Positions 8,408 to 19,955 are shown, counted from the stretch's first letter. The stretch is 64,000 nucleotides of DNA from CALDCK01 sp050618055 (GCA_050618055.1 JBNLVK010000291.1:12851-76850); one strand, 5' to 3'. A program made the numbers and translations. Notes: generated by a model from the letters alone, not told the origin.

Positions 8408-9187
8408 CTAGCGTCCCTCGAAGGCGGGCTCGCGCTTCTCGAGGAAGGCGGCCACGCCCTCGCGCGTGTCCTGGCTGGTCAGGTTCACCGACTGCGCGCT
8501 CGCCTCGGCGGAGAGGGCCTCGCCGAGGCTCGACGTCAGGCCGTCGTTCAGCAGCCGCTTCGAGAGCTGGAGCGCCAGCGGCGGACCCGCGGCCAGCCGG
8601 TCCGCCCAGTCGTCGACGAAGGCGTCGAGCTCGGCGTCGGGCACCACCCGGTTCACGAGGCCCAGCTCGCTGGCCTGCTTCGCGTCGAGGATCTCGGCGA
8701 ACAGCGCCAGCTCCTTGGCCTTGTGCAGGCCGACCAGCCGCGGCAGCAGCCAGCTGCCGCCGAAGTCGAGGGAGAGGGCGCGCCGGGCGAACACCTCCGA
8801 GAAGCGCGCGTTCTCGCTGGCGACGACCAGGTCGCAGCCCAGCGCCAGGTTCATGCCCGCGCCCACCGCGTCGCCGCGCACCTTCGCGATGCTGGGGACG
8901 TTCAGGTCGTGCAGCGCCTGGGCGCAGGCGTTCACGACCTGCATGCTGTGGATCGGGTGGCTCTGCTCGCCGCCGGTGTCGCTGGCCGACAGGTCCGCCC
9001 CGGCGCAGAAGGCGCCGCCGGCGCCGGTCACCACGAGCACCCGGTCGTTCGGGTCGTTGCGCACCTCCTGGAAGACCTGGCGCAGCGGCTCCCACAGCGT
9101 GCCGGGGATGGCATTCTTCCGGCGCGGCCGGTTCAGGGTGAGGGTGACGACGCCGCGCTCGCTGCGCTCGACGAGGAAGTCGGCCAA
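8408..9187 (-). CDS. Enoyl-CoA hydratase/isomerase family (PaaG-like)
   Basis: A 259-residue crotonase with GAFCAGADLS and GDAVGAGMNLALGCD as oxyanion-hole segments. In place of the two classical hydratase glutamates it has the stretch RRALSLDFGGSWLLPRLVG; an aspartate in this position is typical of PaaG-type delta-isomerases and related hydratases. The start is TTG at 9187: no ATG or GTG lies in frame nearby, and GGGAGG sits about 8 nt upstream. It is the first gene of the minus-strand operon; its promoter is the TTGACG/TAACAG pair near 9.25 kb. Confidence 0.82.
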   Translation of the reverse strand: MADFLVERSERGVVTLTLNRPRRKNAIPGTLWEPLRQVFQEVRNDPNDRVLVVTGAGGAFCAGADLSASDTGGEQSHPIHSMQVVNACAQALHDLNVPSIAKVRGDAVGAGMNLALGCDLVVASENARFSEVFARRALSLDFGGSWLLPRLVGLHKAKELALFAEILDAKQASELGLVNRVVPDAELDAFVDDWADRLAAGPPLALQLSKRLLNDGLTSSLGEALSAEASAQSVNLTSQDTREGVAAFLEKREPAFEGR

Positions 9188-9209
9188 GGGGGGCCTCCCG
9201 GGCGGTGCG

Positions 9210-9224
9210 CTCCTGGGACAGGAG
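9210..9224. repeat. Inverted repeat in the echA leader
   Basis: CTCCTG-GGA-CAGGAG is a perfect 6-bp hairpin between the promoter at 9243-9271 and the TTG start at 9187, so it would lie in the 5' leader of the left operon. It could be a small operator or a leader hairpin. Confidence 0.35.
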
Positions 9225-9242
9225 GGTAATTCTTGTTGCGCT

Positions 9243-9271
9243 CTGTTACCACCAATGGTAGGAATCGTCAA
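9243..9271 (-). promoter_or_regulatory. Promoter of the left acyl-CoA operon with internal inverted repeat
   Basis: On the minus strand TTGACG (9271-9266), a 17-bp spacer and TAACAG (9248-9243) form a good sigma-70-type promoter for the hydratase/dehydrogenase operon. The spacer holds TACCA-CCAA-TGGTA (9247-9260), an inverted repeat in the position expected of a repressor operator. The TetR gene in the divergent operon is the obvious candidate to bind here and control both directions; that is inference. Confidence 0.5.
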
Positions 9272-9310
9272 TCCAATTCCCGAGCCCACCCTGGAGGTCG
9301 AGGAGCCCCC

Positions 9311-10974
9311 ATGCAGACGCCCAGCCTTCTCGCTCCCCCGCTGCGGTCGCGCCTCGATCCGCGCTCCGAGGAGTTCGCCGAGAACCGCGACGCCATGCTC
9401 GAGAAGCTCGCGAAGATCGACGAGCTGCTCGACGAGGCCGAGGCCGGCGGCGGCGCGTACCACCACGAGCGCCTGGCCAAGCGCGGCAAGCTGCCGGTGC
9501 GCGAGCGCCTGGCCCTGGCCCTCGACCCGGACAGCCCGTTCCTCGAGATCAGCCCGCTGGCCGCCTACAACTCGTCGTACACCATCGGCGGCGGCGCGGT
9601 CATGGGCATCGGCGTGATCGCCGGCGTCGAGTGCGTGATCTTCGCCAACGACCCGACGGTGCTCGGCGGCGCGCTCACGCCCTACGTCAGCAAGAAGTGG
9701 ATGCGCGCGCTCCAGATCGCCCGCGAGAACCGGCTGCCCTACGTCTCCTTCGTCGAGAGCGCCGGCGCCGACCTGCGCATGCAGGGCGCGTCGCGCAAGA
9801 AGGACTCGGGCGGCGACTCGCCGGCCAGCGCCCGCGTCGACCACTTCGCCGAGACCGGCCGCTTCTTCTACGAGATGATCGAGCTCTCGAAGCTCGAGAT
9901 CCCGACGGTGTGCGTGGTGTTCGGCTCGTCGACCGCCGGCGGCGCCTACCAGCCGGGCATGAGCGACTACAACATCGTCATCAAGAAGCAGAGCAAGATC
10001 TTCCTGGCGGGTCCACCGCTGGTGAAGATGGCCACCGGCGAGGAGTCGGACGACGAGACGCTGGGCGGCGCGCAGATGCACGCCGAGATCTCGGGCCTGG
10101 GCGAGTACCTGGCCGAGGACGAGCCCGACGCGCTGCGCCTGTGCCGCGAGGTGATGAGCCACCTGAACTGGCGCAAGCCGGGTCCGCCGCCGAGCCTGGC
10201 CGCCGACCCGCCGCTGCTCGACCCGGAGGAGCTGCTGGGTCTGATGAGTCCGGACCTGCGCCGCCCCGTCGACGTGCGCGAGCTGATCGGGCGCTTCGTC
10301 GACGGATCGCGCTTCGAGGAGTTCAAGCCGCGCTACGGCCCGACGCTGGTGTGCGGCTTCGCGTCGGTGGAGGGCTACCCGGTCGGCATCCTCGGCAACA
10401 ACGGCGTGCTGACGCCCGAGTCGGCGGAGAAGGCGGCCCACTTCATCCAGCTCTGCAACCAGATCGACACGCCGCTCGTCTTCCTGCAGAACCTGACCGG
10501 CTTCGTGGTCGGCCGCGACTTCGAGCACGCCGGCATCATCAAGAAGGGCTTGCAGATGATCAACGCGGTCACCAACTCGACGGTGCCGCATCTGACCATC
10601 ATCTTCGGCAACTCCTACGGCGCCGGCACCTACGCCATGAGCGGACGCGCCGTCAACAACCGCTTCACCTTCATCTGGCCCTCGGCGAAGATCGCGGTGA
10701 TGGGCGGCAAGCAGATCGCCGGCGTCATGTCGATCGTGCGCCGCGGCCAGGCGGCCCGGAAGGGCGAGCCCTTCGACGAAGAGGCCGACGCGAAGATCCG
10801 CGAGGCGGTGGAGCAGGCCCAGGAGCGCGGCTCGGTCGCCCTGGAAGCGTCGGGCGCGATCAGCGACGACGGCATCATCGATCCCCGCGACACGCGCACC
10901 GTGCTGGGCATCTGCCTGTCGGTCGTGCGCAACACGCCCATCGAGGGTGCGGCGGGCTACGGAGTGTTCCGGCT

Positions 10975-10978
<4 letters not shown>
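9311..10978 (+). CDS. Acyl-CoA carboxylase, carboxyltransferase (beta) subunit, MCC/GCC type
   Basis: A 555-residue protein with two tandem crotonase-fold halves. Segments that match methylcrotonyl/geranyl-CoA carboxylase beta chains are FVESAGADLRMQ, FGSSTAGGAYQPGMSDY, FLQNLTGFVVGRDFE, FGNSYGAGTYAMSGRA and FIWPSAKIAVMGGKQ. It transfers carboxyl from biotin to the gamma carbon of an alpha,beta-unsaturated acyl-CoA. The start is ATG after GAGGAG. The biotin-carrying alpha subunit follows with an overlapping start, then an AtuA-family gene. I cannot separate methylcrotonyl- from geranyl-CoA specificity by eye. Confidence 0.9.
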
Positions 10979-12938
<1,960 letters not shown>

Positions 12939-12939
<1 letters not shown>

Positions 12940-14693
12940 TGGCGGACCCCATCCGGATCGCAAACTGCTCGGGCTTCTTCGGCGACCGGCTGTCCGCGGC
13001 GCGCGAGATGGTGGAGGGCGGACCCATCCACGCGCTGACCGGCGACTGGCTGGCCGAGCTCACCATGCTGATCCTGGCGCGCACGCGCATGAAGCGTCCG
13101 AACGGCGGCTACGCGCGCACCTTCGTCGCCCAGATGGAGCAGGTGATGGGCACCTGCCTCGACAAGGGCATCAAGGTGGTGTCGAACGCCGGCGGCCTCG
13201 ACCCGGAGGGCTGCGCCGAGGCCGTGCACGAGGTGGCCGGGAAGCTGGGGCTCTCGCCGACGATCGCCTTCGTGCGCGGCGACGACCTGATGCCGCGCAT
13301 GGAGCAGCTGCTGGAGGCGGACCAGCTGCGCCACTTCGAGACCGGCGACCCGATCAAGGAGGCCTCCTTCCTCACCGCCAACGCCTACTTCGGCTGCTGG
13401 GGCATCGTCGACGCCCTCTCCCGGGGCGCCGACATCGTGATCACCGGGCGCACCACCGACGCGGCGGTCGTGTGCGGACCGGCGGCCTGGCACCACGGCT
13501 GGTCGCGCGACGACTGGGACGCGCTGGCGGGCGCCGTCGTGGCGGGCCACGTGATTGAGTGCGGCACCCAGGCCACCGGCGGCAACTACTCCTTCTTCAC
13601 CGAGGTGCCGGGCATGACCCGCACCGGCTTCCCCTGGGCCGAGGTGGCGGAGGACGGCTCCTGTGTGATCGGCAAGCACGACGGCACCGGCGGCGAGGTG
13701 TCGGTGGGAACCGTCACGTCGCAGCTGCTGTACGAGATCCAGGGGCCCGAGTACTTCGGGCCCGACGTCACCACGCGCTTCGACACGATCGAGCTCGAGC
13801 AGCAGGACAAGGACCGCGTGCGCATCCACGGCACGCAGGGCGAGCCCCCGCCGCAGACCCTGAAGGTGTGCATCAACCGCGCCGGCGGCTTCCGCAACGA
13901 GGCCAGCTTCAGCCTGACCGGGCTGGACATCGACGAGAAGGCCAGGCTGCTCGAGGAGGCCTTCTGGCTGGCGCTTCCCTACGGGCCCGAGGACTACGCG
14001 TCGGTCCGCACGCGGCTGGTGCGCACCGACGTGCCGGACCCGGAGACCAACGAGAACGCCTCCGCCGTGCTGCGCATCAGCCTGAAGGATCCGGACGAGC
14101 AGAAGGTCGGACGCGCGGTGTTCAACGCCATGACCGAGCTCGGCCTGTCGACGATTCCCGGCTTCTACGGGGGCGGCAGCGGCGGCGCGGCCGCCCGTCC
14201 GTTCGGCGTGTACGAGCCCGCCGCCATTCCCGCGGCGAACGTGCCCCAGGAGGTGGTGATCCTGGGCGGCGACACCCACGAGGTGTCGTCGGAGATCCCG
14301 CAGGCCGACGTGTCGGTGGAGGCGCGGCCCGGTCCGCAGGCGCGGGTTCCGGGCGGCCCCACGGTGCGCGCGCCGCTGGGCCGGGTGTTCGGCAGCCGCT
14401 CCGGCGACAAGGGCGGCAACGCCAACCTGGGCGTGTTCGCGCGCAGCGACGAGGCCTGGGCCTGGCTCGACGCGAACCTCACCACCGAGCGGCTGCGCGA
14501 GCTGCTGCCCGAGGTGCGCGAGCTGCCGATCGACCGCCACCGGCTGCCCTCGATCCGCTCGCTCAACTTCTACATCCACGGCCTGCTCGAAGAGGGCGTC
14601 GCCGCGTCGACCCGCCAGGATCCGCAGGCCAAGAGCCTGGGCGAGTGGCTGCGGGCGCGCGTCGTCGAGATGCCCGAGGCGCTGCTGTCTTGA
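12939..14693 (+). CDS. AtuA-family protein (DUF1446, acyclic terpene utilisation)
   Basis: A 584-residue DUF1446/AtuA protein. It starts IRIANCSGFFGDRLSAA, a family hallmark, continues with DWLAELTMLILAR and the glycine-rich VVSNAGGLDPEGC, and has a C-terminal AtuA-like ferredoxin-fold region containing GRVFGSRSGDKGGNANLGVF. In Pseudomonas atuA is required for citronellol/geranyl-CoA breakdown, but its reaction is not defined. The start overlaps the carboxylase stop by one base (TGATG). Presence with an MCC/GCC-type carboxylase is the main reason to see this locus as atu/liu-like. Confidence 0.88.
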
Positions 14694-14707
14694 GGGCGCC
14701 GGCTCCC

Positions 14708-15334
14708 GTGCGCGAGCCCTTCGCGGGGGTGCAGCGTCCGCGTCCGCTGATGGCGGCGGACGCCGAGCGCAAGCTGACGCCGCGCCAGCGCGAGATCCTG
14801 GACGCGCTCGAGGCGCTCGCGGTCCAGCAGGGCTTCGCCGAGCTGACCATGGCCGAGCTGGCCGCCCGGGTGAACTGCTCGCTGCGCACGCTCTACGGGC
14901 TGGCACCCAGCAAGGACGAGCTGCTGCTCGCGGTGGTCGACCGGCGCCTGCACCGCATCGGCCGCGACGCGGCCAGCGTGGTCGAGCCGGGCATGGATCC
15001 GCTGACCGCGCTGCGCGCGTACCTGGCCGCCACGAACGTGGCGGTGGGCCCCACCACCGAGGCGCTGTCCCGCGAGCTGGCCGCCGTGCCCGGCGGCATC
15101 CGGCTGATCAACGAGCACGCCAACTTCATCATCGCGGTCACGGGGAAGCTGCTCGACCGCGCCGTCGACGAGGGGCTGATCGATCCGGTCGACACCGGCG
15201 CGCTGTCGCTGATCCTGGGCGGACTCGGCAGCTACTTCTCGCGGCCCCAGGTGATCCCGCTGATCCGGGAGTCGCCGAAGTCGACGGCGGACGCGATCAT
15301 GGACATCATCCTGCGCGGGCTCGATCGGCGCTGA
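14708..15334 (+). CDS. TetR-family transcriptional regulator
   Basis: A roughly 200-residue TetR regulator with the helix-turn-helix GFAELTMAELAARVNCSLRT followed by LYGLAPSKDELL. The C-terminal ligand domain is typical in length. Start choice is uncertain: GTG at 14708 has GAGGG about 10 nt upstream, while ATG at 14750 lacks a ribosome site but gives the normal short N-terminus. It is inside the carboxylase operon, 14 nt after the AtuA gene, and probably senses an acyl-CoA to control both divergent operons through the repeat at 9247-9260. Confidence 0.85.
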   Translation: MREPFAGVQRPRPLMAADAERKLTPRQREILDALEALAVQQGFAELTMAELAARVNCSLRTLYGLAPSKDELLLAVVDRRLHRIGRDAASVVEPGMDPLTALRAYLAATNVAVGPTTEALSRELAAVPGGIRLINEHANFIIAVTGKLLDRAVDEGLIDPVDTGALSLILGGLGSYFSRPQVIPLIRESPKSTADAIMDIILRGLDRR

Positions 15335-15357
15335 CGCCGGGCCCGCCGAAGGTCGTC

Positions 15358-16833
15358 ATGAAGGCCCCGCCGCCGCCGCCGGATCTCGAGGAGGACCTGC
15401 TCCGGCTCCAGCACATGGAGTCGAAGCTGGTGATGGGCCTGTTCGACCATCCGGGCGTGGTGCCGAGCCGGGTCGAGCACCAGCTCCGGTACGCGCTCGC
15501 GCTGGCTTCGCTGACGGCCTTCGAGCCCGGCGCGGCGCGACGCGGCGGCGCGGGGCGGCGTCCCGAAGTGTACGTGCGCGCGACCCGGCTCACCCAGTGG
15601 CGCAACCGGGTGCTCGACCGGCTGGGCGACGTGCTGCTGCGCACGGCCGACGGCAAGGCGCGGGTGGAGGGGGCGGCGGCGGCGCTGCTGCCCCTGCTGC
15701 CCCAGCTCGAGAAGACGCGCAGCGAGGTGATCGAGAAGTACGCCGACCACTTCAGCGCGCGCCACCTCGACCAGGAGCTGGGCATCAAGACGCTGGTGTC
15801 GGTGGCCGGTGGCGGGGGCGGGTCGGGCTACGTCTACATCGGCGCCTGGGACGTGCTCCAGAACGCGGGCCTGGTGCCCGGCTACGTGATCGGGTCGTCG
15901 ATGGGCGCGGTGCTCGGGCTGTTCCGCGCGCTGCGCAGGGACGCCGACTTCGACGAGTACGTGGCGCTGGCCAAGAGCATGCGTCCCGAGGACGTGTTCC
16001 GTTTCGTGAGCACGCGGACCCGCTACGGGCTGCCCGGCGTGATGCGGCTGTTCCTGCACGAGGTGTTCGGGCCGATCTACCGCACCGAGCTGAACACCGA
16101 GATGCTGCTCACCGACCTGGAGATCCCCTACGAGTCGGTGGTGGCCGGCATCCGGCGCAGCGCCTTCGCCGAGACGCCGGAGCAGTACGCGCGCTCGCAC
16201 CACCTGCACGAGGAGAAGCGGCCCGGCGCCCTCCAGCTGCGCGCCCAGATCGCGACGCAGCTCGTGCGGCTGGTCGGCTTCATCAACCCGCGGGTGGTGC
16301 AGGAGATCTCGGTCGGCGGCGACGCGCTGACCCGCGACTTCAACGCCGTCGACGCCGCCGGCTTCTCGGCCGCGATCCCGGGCATCCTGCACTACGACGT
16401 CACCCGCGACGATCCGCACATGGACACGATCCTCACCGAGCTGCTGGACCGCGACGAGGTGGTGGCGCTGGTGGACGGCGGCGTCGCCAACAACGTGCCG
16501 GTGCGCACCGCCTGGCGTCACGTGCACGAGGGGAAGATCGGCACGCGCAACTGCTACTACCTGGCCTTCGACTGCTTCCACCCGCAGTACACGCCGGGCC
16601 ATCTCTGGCTCCAGGCGGTGACGCGGCTGGTCGGCTACCAGGTGGCGCTCAACGACCGCTACGCCCAGCGGCGCATCCGCTTCTCGCCCACCCTCTCGCC
16701 GCTGAACCTGCTGCCGCCGCCGAACGCCCTGGACAAGGCGGTGGCGTGGGGTCGCAGCCAGATGTCCCAGGAGCTGCCGCGGGTGCAGAAGTTCTTCGAG
16801 CGCGTGCGCTACGTGCCGTCGAGCCCGGCCTAG
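15358..16833 (+). CDS. Patatin-like phospholipase
   Basis: A 491-residue patatin. The oxyanion loop is VAGGGGGSGYVYIG (about residue 150), the nucleophile elbow is GSSMG in YVIGSSMGAVLGLF, and the catalytic aspartate is in VDGGVANNVPV. The N-terminal 130 residues are helical and resemble the DUF3336-like extension seen in bacterial and eukaryotic lipid-droplet patatins. Predicted role: release of fatty acids from glycerolipids, feeding acyl-CoA degradation. It follows the TetR gene by 23 nt with a GAAGG ribosome site. Confidence 0.88.
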   Translation: MKAPPPPPDLEEDLLRLQHMESKLVMGLFDHPGVVPSRVEHQLRYALALASLTAFEPGAARRGGAGRRPEVYVRATRLTQWRNRVLDRLGDVLLRTADGKARVEGAAAALLPLLPQLEKTRSEVIEKYADHFSARHLDQELGIKTLVSVAGGGGGSGYVYIGAWDVLQNAGLVPGYVIGSSMGAVLGLFRALRRDADFDEYVALAKSMRPEDVFRFVSTRTRYGLPGVMRLFLHEVFGPIYRTELNTEMLLTDLEIPYESVVAGIRRSAFAETPEQYARSHHLHEEKRPGALQLRAQIATQLVRLVGFINPRVVQEISVGGDALTRDFNAVDAAGFSAAIPGILHYDVTRDDPHMDTILTELLDRDEVVALVDGGVANNVPVRTAWRHVHEGKIGTRNCYYLAFDCFHPQYTPGHLWLQAVTRLVGYQVALNDRYAQRRIRFSPTLSPLNLLPPPNALDKAVAWGRSQMSQELPRVQKFFERVRYVPSSPA

Positions 16834-16837
16834 GCCC

Positions 16838-18115
16838 GTGGGCGCGGACCTCCCGGAGCGCGATCGGGCGGCGGTCTGGCACCCCTACGCGCCGCCGCGC
16901 GCCGATCCGCTGTTCGCGGTCGAGTCGGCCGAGGGCGTGCGGCTGCGACTCGTCGACGGTCGCGAGCTGGTGGACGGCATGTCGTCCTGGTGGGCGGTGA
17001 TCCACGGCTACCGCCACCCAGCCATCGAGGCGGCGCTGCGCGACCAGCTCGCGCGCCTTCCCCACGTCATGTTCGGCGGGCTGACCCACGAGCCGGCGGT
17101 CGCCCTGTGCGAGCGGCTGCTCGAGCTGGCGCCGCCGGGACTCTCGCGCGTCTTCCTCTCCGACTCGGGCTCGGTCTCCGTCGAGATCGCCATCAAGCTG
17201 GCGCTCCAGTACTGGCAGGCCCGCGGCCGGCCCGAACGCAGGCGGCTGCTCACCGTGCGCGGCGGCTACCACGGCGACACCTTCGCGGCCATGTCGGTGT
17301 GCGATCCGGAGACCGGCATGCACCACCTGTTCCGCGGCGCCCTGGCGGAGCAGGTGTTCGCCGAGCGCCCGGCCTGCCGCTTCGACCAGCCCTGCACGCC
17401 CGAGCACACCCGCGACCTGGAGGAGAAGCTGGCGCGCCACGCCCACGAGCTGGCGGCGGTGATCCTCGAGCCCGTCGTGCAGGGCGCCGGTGGCATGTGG
17501 TTCTACGCGCCCGGCTACCTGCGGCGGGTGCGCGAGCTGTGCGACGCCCACGACCTGCTGCTCGTCCACGACGAGATCGCCACCGCCTTCGGACGCACCG
17601 GCCGCATGTTCGCCTCCGAGCACGCCGGCGTCGCGCCCGACGTGGCCTGCGTCGGCAAGGCGCTCACCGGCGGGACGCTCACGCTGGCGGCCACGCTGGT
17701 GAGCGGCCGCGTCTGCGACACGATCGCCGCCTCCGAGGTGGGCGCGCTGATGCACGGCCCCACGTTCATGGGCAACCCGCTGGCGTGCCGCGCGGCGCTG
17801 GCCAGCCTGGACCTGCTCGCCAGCGAGCCCTGGCAGGAGCGGGTGGCGCGCATCGAGGCCCAGCTGCGCCGCGAGCTGGCCCCCTGCGCCGAGCTTCCCC
17901 AGGTGGCCGACGTGCGGGTGCTCGGCGCCATCGGCGTGGTCGAGCTTCGGGAGCCCGTCGACATGCGCGTCGTGCAGCCCGCCTTCGTCGAGGAAGGCGT
18001 CTGGATCCGGCCCTTCGGCCGGCTCGTCTACGCCATGCCGCCCTACGTGATCGGCGAAGAGGACCTGGCGCGCGTCACCGCGGCGATGCACCGGGTGATC
18101 GAGCGCCATACCTAG
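16838..18115 (+). CDS. bioA: Adenosylmethionine-8-amino-7-oxononanoate aminotransferase
   Basis: A 425-residue class III aminotransferase. WHPYAPPRADP at the N-terminus, DGMSSWWAVIHGY, the PLP aspartate in LLLVHDEIATAFGRTG, and the Schiff-base lysine in CVGKALTGGTLTLAAT are BioA-specific rather than generic. It converts KAPA to DAPA with SAM as amino donor in biotin synthesis. The start is GTG, 4 nt after the patatin stop. No other bio gene is nearby. Placement in an operon with a biotin-dependent carboxylase suggests biotin supply is induced along with demand. Confidence 0.92.
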   Translation: MGADLPERDRAAVWHPYAPPRADPLFAVESAEGVRLRLVDGRELVDGMSSWWAVIHGYRHPAIEAALRDQLARLPHVMFGGLTHEPAVALCERLLELAPPGLSRVFLSDSGSVSVEIAIKLALQYWQARGRPERRRLLTVRGGYHGDTFAAMSVCDPETGMHHLFRGALAEQVFAERPACRFDQPCTPEHTRDLEEKLARHAHELAAVILEPVVQGAGGMWFYAPGYLRRVRELCDAHDLLLVHDEIATAFGRTGRMFASEHAGVAPDVACVGKALTGGTLTLAATLVSGRVCDTIAASEVGALMHGPTFMGNPLACRAALASLDLLASEPWQERVARIEAQLRRELAPCAELPQVADVRVLGAIGVVELREPVDMRVVQPAFVEEGVWIRPFGRLVYAMPPYVIGEEDLARVTAAMHRVIERHT

Positions 18116-18127
18116 CGGGCGTCGCGG

Positions 18128-18325
18128 CTAGTGCAGCCGCCCGCGCCACGACGACGCCAGGTCGTGGAGCGCACCCTGCAGCGAGCCGTGGTCGCGGCGG
18201 CGGGTCTTGCCGCTGCGCGTCTCCTCGACGACGTAGCCGCCGCTGCGGCCCTTGGCGGCGCGCACGCGCACGCTGCGGTTCTTGTCCTTCAGGCGGGCTC
18301 CGAAGACGAGCGGTCGCAGGGCCAT
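18128..18325 (-). CDS. Small basic hypothetical protein (65 aa)
   Basis: A 65-residue lysine- and arginine-rich protein starting MALRPLVFGARLKDKNRSVR and ending SSWRGRLH. I do not recognise it. Support for a real gene is a GGAGG ribosome site ending 5 nt before the ATG, a sigma-28-like promoter upstream, and a perfect inverted repeat spanning the expected transcription start. No signal peptide or membrane segment is visible. It converges on bioA with a 12-nt gap. Confidence 0.6.
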   Translation of the reverse strand: MALRPLVFGARLKDKNRSVRVRAAKGRSGGYVVEETRSGKTRRRDHGSLQGALHDLASSWRGRLH

Positions 18326-18331
18326 GGGATC

Positions 18332-18352
18332 CTCCAGTCGTTGGGACTGGAG
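18332..18352. repeat. Perfect inverted repeat covering the ribosome site of the 65-aa gene
   Basis: CTCCAGTC-GTTGG-GACTGGAG. Read on the minus strand, the 3' arm contains GGAG of the Shine-Dalgarno, so folding would hide it. The predicted transcription start falls inside the 5' arm, so it may equally be a DNA operator. Confidence 0.5.
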
Positions 18353-18355
18353 AAC

Positions 18356-18382
18356 GCATCGGCCGGGCGCCGGATTCCTTGA
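18356..18382 (-). promoter_or_regulatory. Sigma-28 (FliA)-like promoter
   Basis: On the minus strand TCAAGGAA (18382-18375), an 11-nt spacer and GCCGATGC (18363-18356). The sigma-28 consensus is TAAAGTTT-N11-GCCGATAA: spacing is exact and the -10 core GCCGAT is intact. It drives the 65-aa gene and implies flagellar-regulon-type control. Confidence 0.5.
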
Positions 18383-18389
18383 GCGAAAT

Positions 18390-18420
18390 CGGGCGCCTGG
18401 CCCCGGAACCTGCGTGCTCG
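18390..18420 (-). repeat. Dispersed intergenic element, copy B
   Basis: A hairpin CGGGC-GCCTG-GCCCCG followed on the plus strand by GAACCTGCGTGCTCG. A related sequence occurs at 23226-23251, upstream of another minus-strand gene, and similarity continues about 20 nt toward both genes. It sits directly upstream of the sigma-28-like promoter. Confidence 0.4.
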
Positions 18421-18447
18421 TGAGGGTTCCCCTTGCGGGGCGCGGAC

Positions 18448-19326
18448 TTAGCCGATGAAGGCCGTGTCCTCCGGCTCCTCGACCACCGCGTTCTCGATCT
18501 CGCCGATGCCGTCGATCGAGACCTTCACCACGTCGCCGGCCACCAGCAGCTTCGGTGGCTTCATGGCGATGCCCACGCCCGCCGGCGTGCCGGTGGGAAT
18601 GACGTCGCCCGGCTCCAGCGTGAAGGCGGTGGACAGGTGCTCGACGACCGTGAAGCAGTCGAAGATCAGGTGCTTCGTGTTCGACGACTGGCGCAGCTCG
18701 CCGTTCACCCAGGTCTTCAGGTCGTGGGTGTGCGGATCGCCGAACTCGTCGGGCGTCACGATCCACGGGCCCATGGGGCAGTGGGTGTCGAAGGACTTGC
18801 CCATGGTGAAGGTGGGCGTGCGCAGCTGCCAGTCGCGCACGGTCACGTCGTTCACGACCGTGTAGCCGGCGATCACCTCCTGGGCGCGCTCCTTCGGCAC
18901 GTGGCGGCAGCGCTTGCCGATCACCACGCCGAGCTCGCCCTCGTAGTCGAGCACGTGGGACGCGCGCGGCAGGTGGAAGGGGTCGTAGGGCGGGTGCGCC
19001 GACGTCGACTGCTTGTTGAAGATCACCGGGTGGTCCGGGACCTTCATGCCGCCCTCCTTGGCCTCGTTCACGTGGTCGGCGTAGTTCACGCCCACCGCCA
19101 GGATCTTGGGCGGGCGAAGCACCGGCGACTCCAGGTGCACGTCGGCCAGCGGCAGGCTGGGGCCGTCGGCGGCGCGCGCCGCGTCGAGGGCGGCGTCGCC
19201 GGCCTCCAGGAAGGCCACCATCTCGGTGGGCAGGTCGGGCGCGGCGGCGGACAGGTCGACCACCCGGTCGCCCTTCGCCACGCCGATGCGGGTGCTTCCC
19301 TGGTGCGTGAAGGTCACGAGCTTCAT
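18448..19326 (-). CDS. Fumarylacetoacetate hydrolase family protein
   Basis: A 292-residue FAH-fold enzyme. KILAVGVNYADHVNEAK, the metal-ligand run LDYEGELGVVIGK (acidic ligands), VVNDVTVRDWQ and GDVIPTGTPAGVG are classical for FAH/acylpyruvate hydrolases that cleave C-C bonds in diketo acids. It is the last gene of the SDR/monooxygenase/TetR operon; its ATG overlaps the TetR stop (ATGA). Together with the flavin monooxygenase it suggests breakdown of an aromatic or other ring compound. The substrate is not defined. Confidence 0.9.
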   Translation of the reverse strand: MKLVTFTHQGSTRIGVAKGDRVVDLSAAAPDLPTEMVAFLEAGDAALDAARAADGPSLPLADVHLESPVLRPPKILAVGVNYADHVNEAKEGGMKVPDHPVIFNKQSTSAHPPYDPFHLPRASHVLDYEGELGVVIGKRCRHVPKERAQEVIAGYTVVNDVTVRDWQLRTPTFTMGKSFDTHCPMGPWIVTPDEFGDPHTHDLKTWVNGELRQSSNTKHLIFDCFTVVEHLSTAFTLEPGDVIPTGTPAGVGIAMKPPKLLVAGDVVKVSIDGIGEIENAVVEEPEDTAFIG

Positions 19327-19955
19327 CCGGTTCCTCCTTCGGGTTTCGGCACGAACAGCGCGATCAGCGCGTCCGCGTGGGCCTCGACCATCGCGTCGTC
19401 GGTCGGGTCGAGGCCGGTGAGACGTCGGCACTCGGGCGCCTGGTGGAAGATCAGCGTCACCGCGCCCACCAGGATGTAGAAGTAGAGGGGGACGAAGCGG
19501 CCGCCGTAGGGCGTGGTGTCGACCAGGCCTCCCATGTGCTCGGTGACGTCGAAGAGCGGGCGGATGTGCCGGTCGACGATCCAGTGCATGCGCGGCCCCT
19601 CGCGCTTGCCCTCTTCGCTCATCAGGCGGGCGAAGGCGGGCCGGCGCGCCACGTAGCGCACCAGGGCCCGGATCATCCGCGCCAGCCGCTCGCGGTCGTT
19701 CGGCACGTCGGCGTCGATCACCGGATCGATCTCGCCGCGCAGCTCGGCGAACGCCCGGTCGACCGCCTCGCGCCACAGCGCCTCCTTGGTGCCGAAGTAG
19801 TAGGGGATCATGCCCTGGTTCACGCCGGCCCGGGTGGCGATGGTGCGCGTGGAGGCGCCGTCGTAGCCGAGCTCGGAGAAGGCCTCGAGCGCCACGTCGA
19901 GCAGGCGCTCGCGGGTGGAGACGTCGCGGGGGGCTGCGGCGGCGGGGGCGGTCAC
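19323..19955 (-). CDS. TetR-family regulator
   Basis: A 210-residue TetR protein: helix-turn-helix YDGASTRTIATRAGVNQGMI followed by PYYFGTKEALW. The start is GTG overlapping the monooxygenase stop (GTGA), and its own stop overlaps the FAH start, so it is embedded in the operon it probably controls. Likely operators are the two TTGTTCGATCG sites in front of the SDR gene at 22355-22392. The ligand is unknown, presumably the monooxygenase substrate or product. Confidence 0.88.
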   Translation of the reverse strand: MTAPAAAAPRDVSTRERLLDVALEAFSELGYDGASTRTIATRAGVNQGMIPYYFGTKEALWREAVDRAFAELRGEIDPVIDADVPNDRERLARMIRALVRYVARRPAFARLMSEEGKREGPRMHWIVDRHIRPLFDVTEHMGGLVDTTPYGGRFVPLYFYILVGAVTLIFHQAPECRRLTGLDPTDDAMVEAHADALIALFVPKPEGGTG

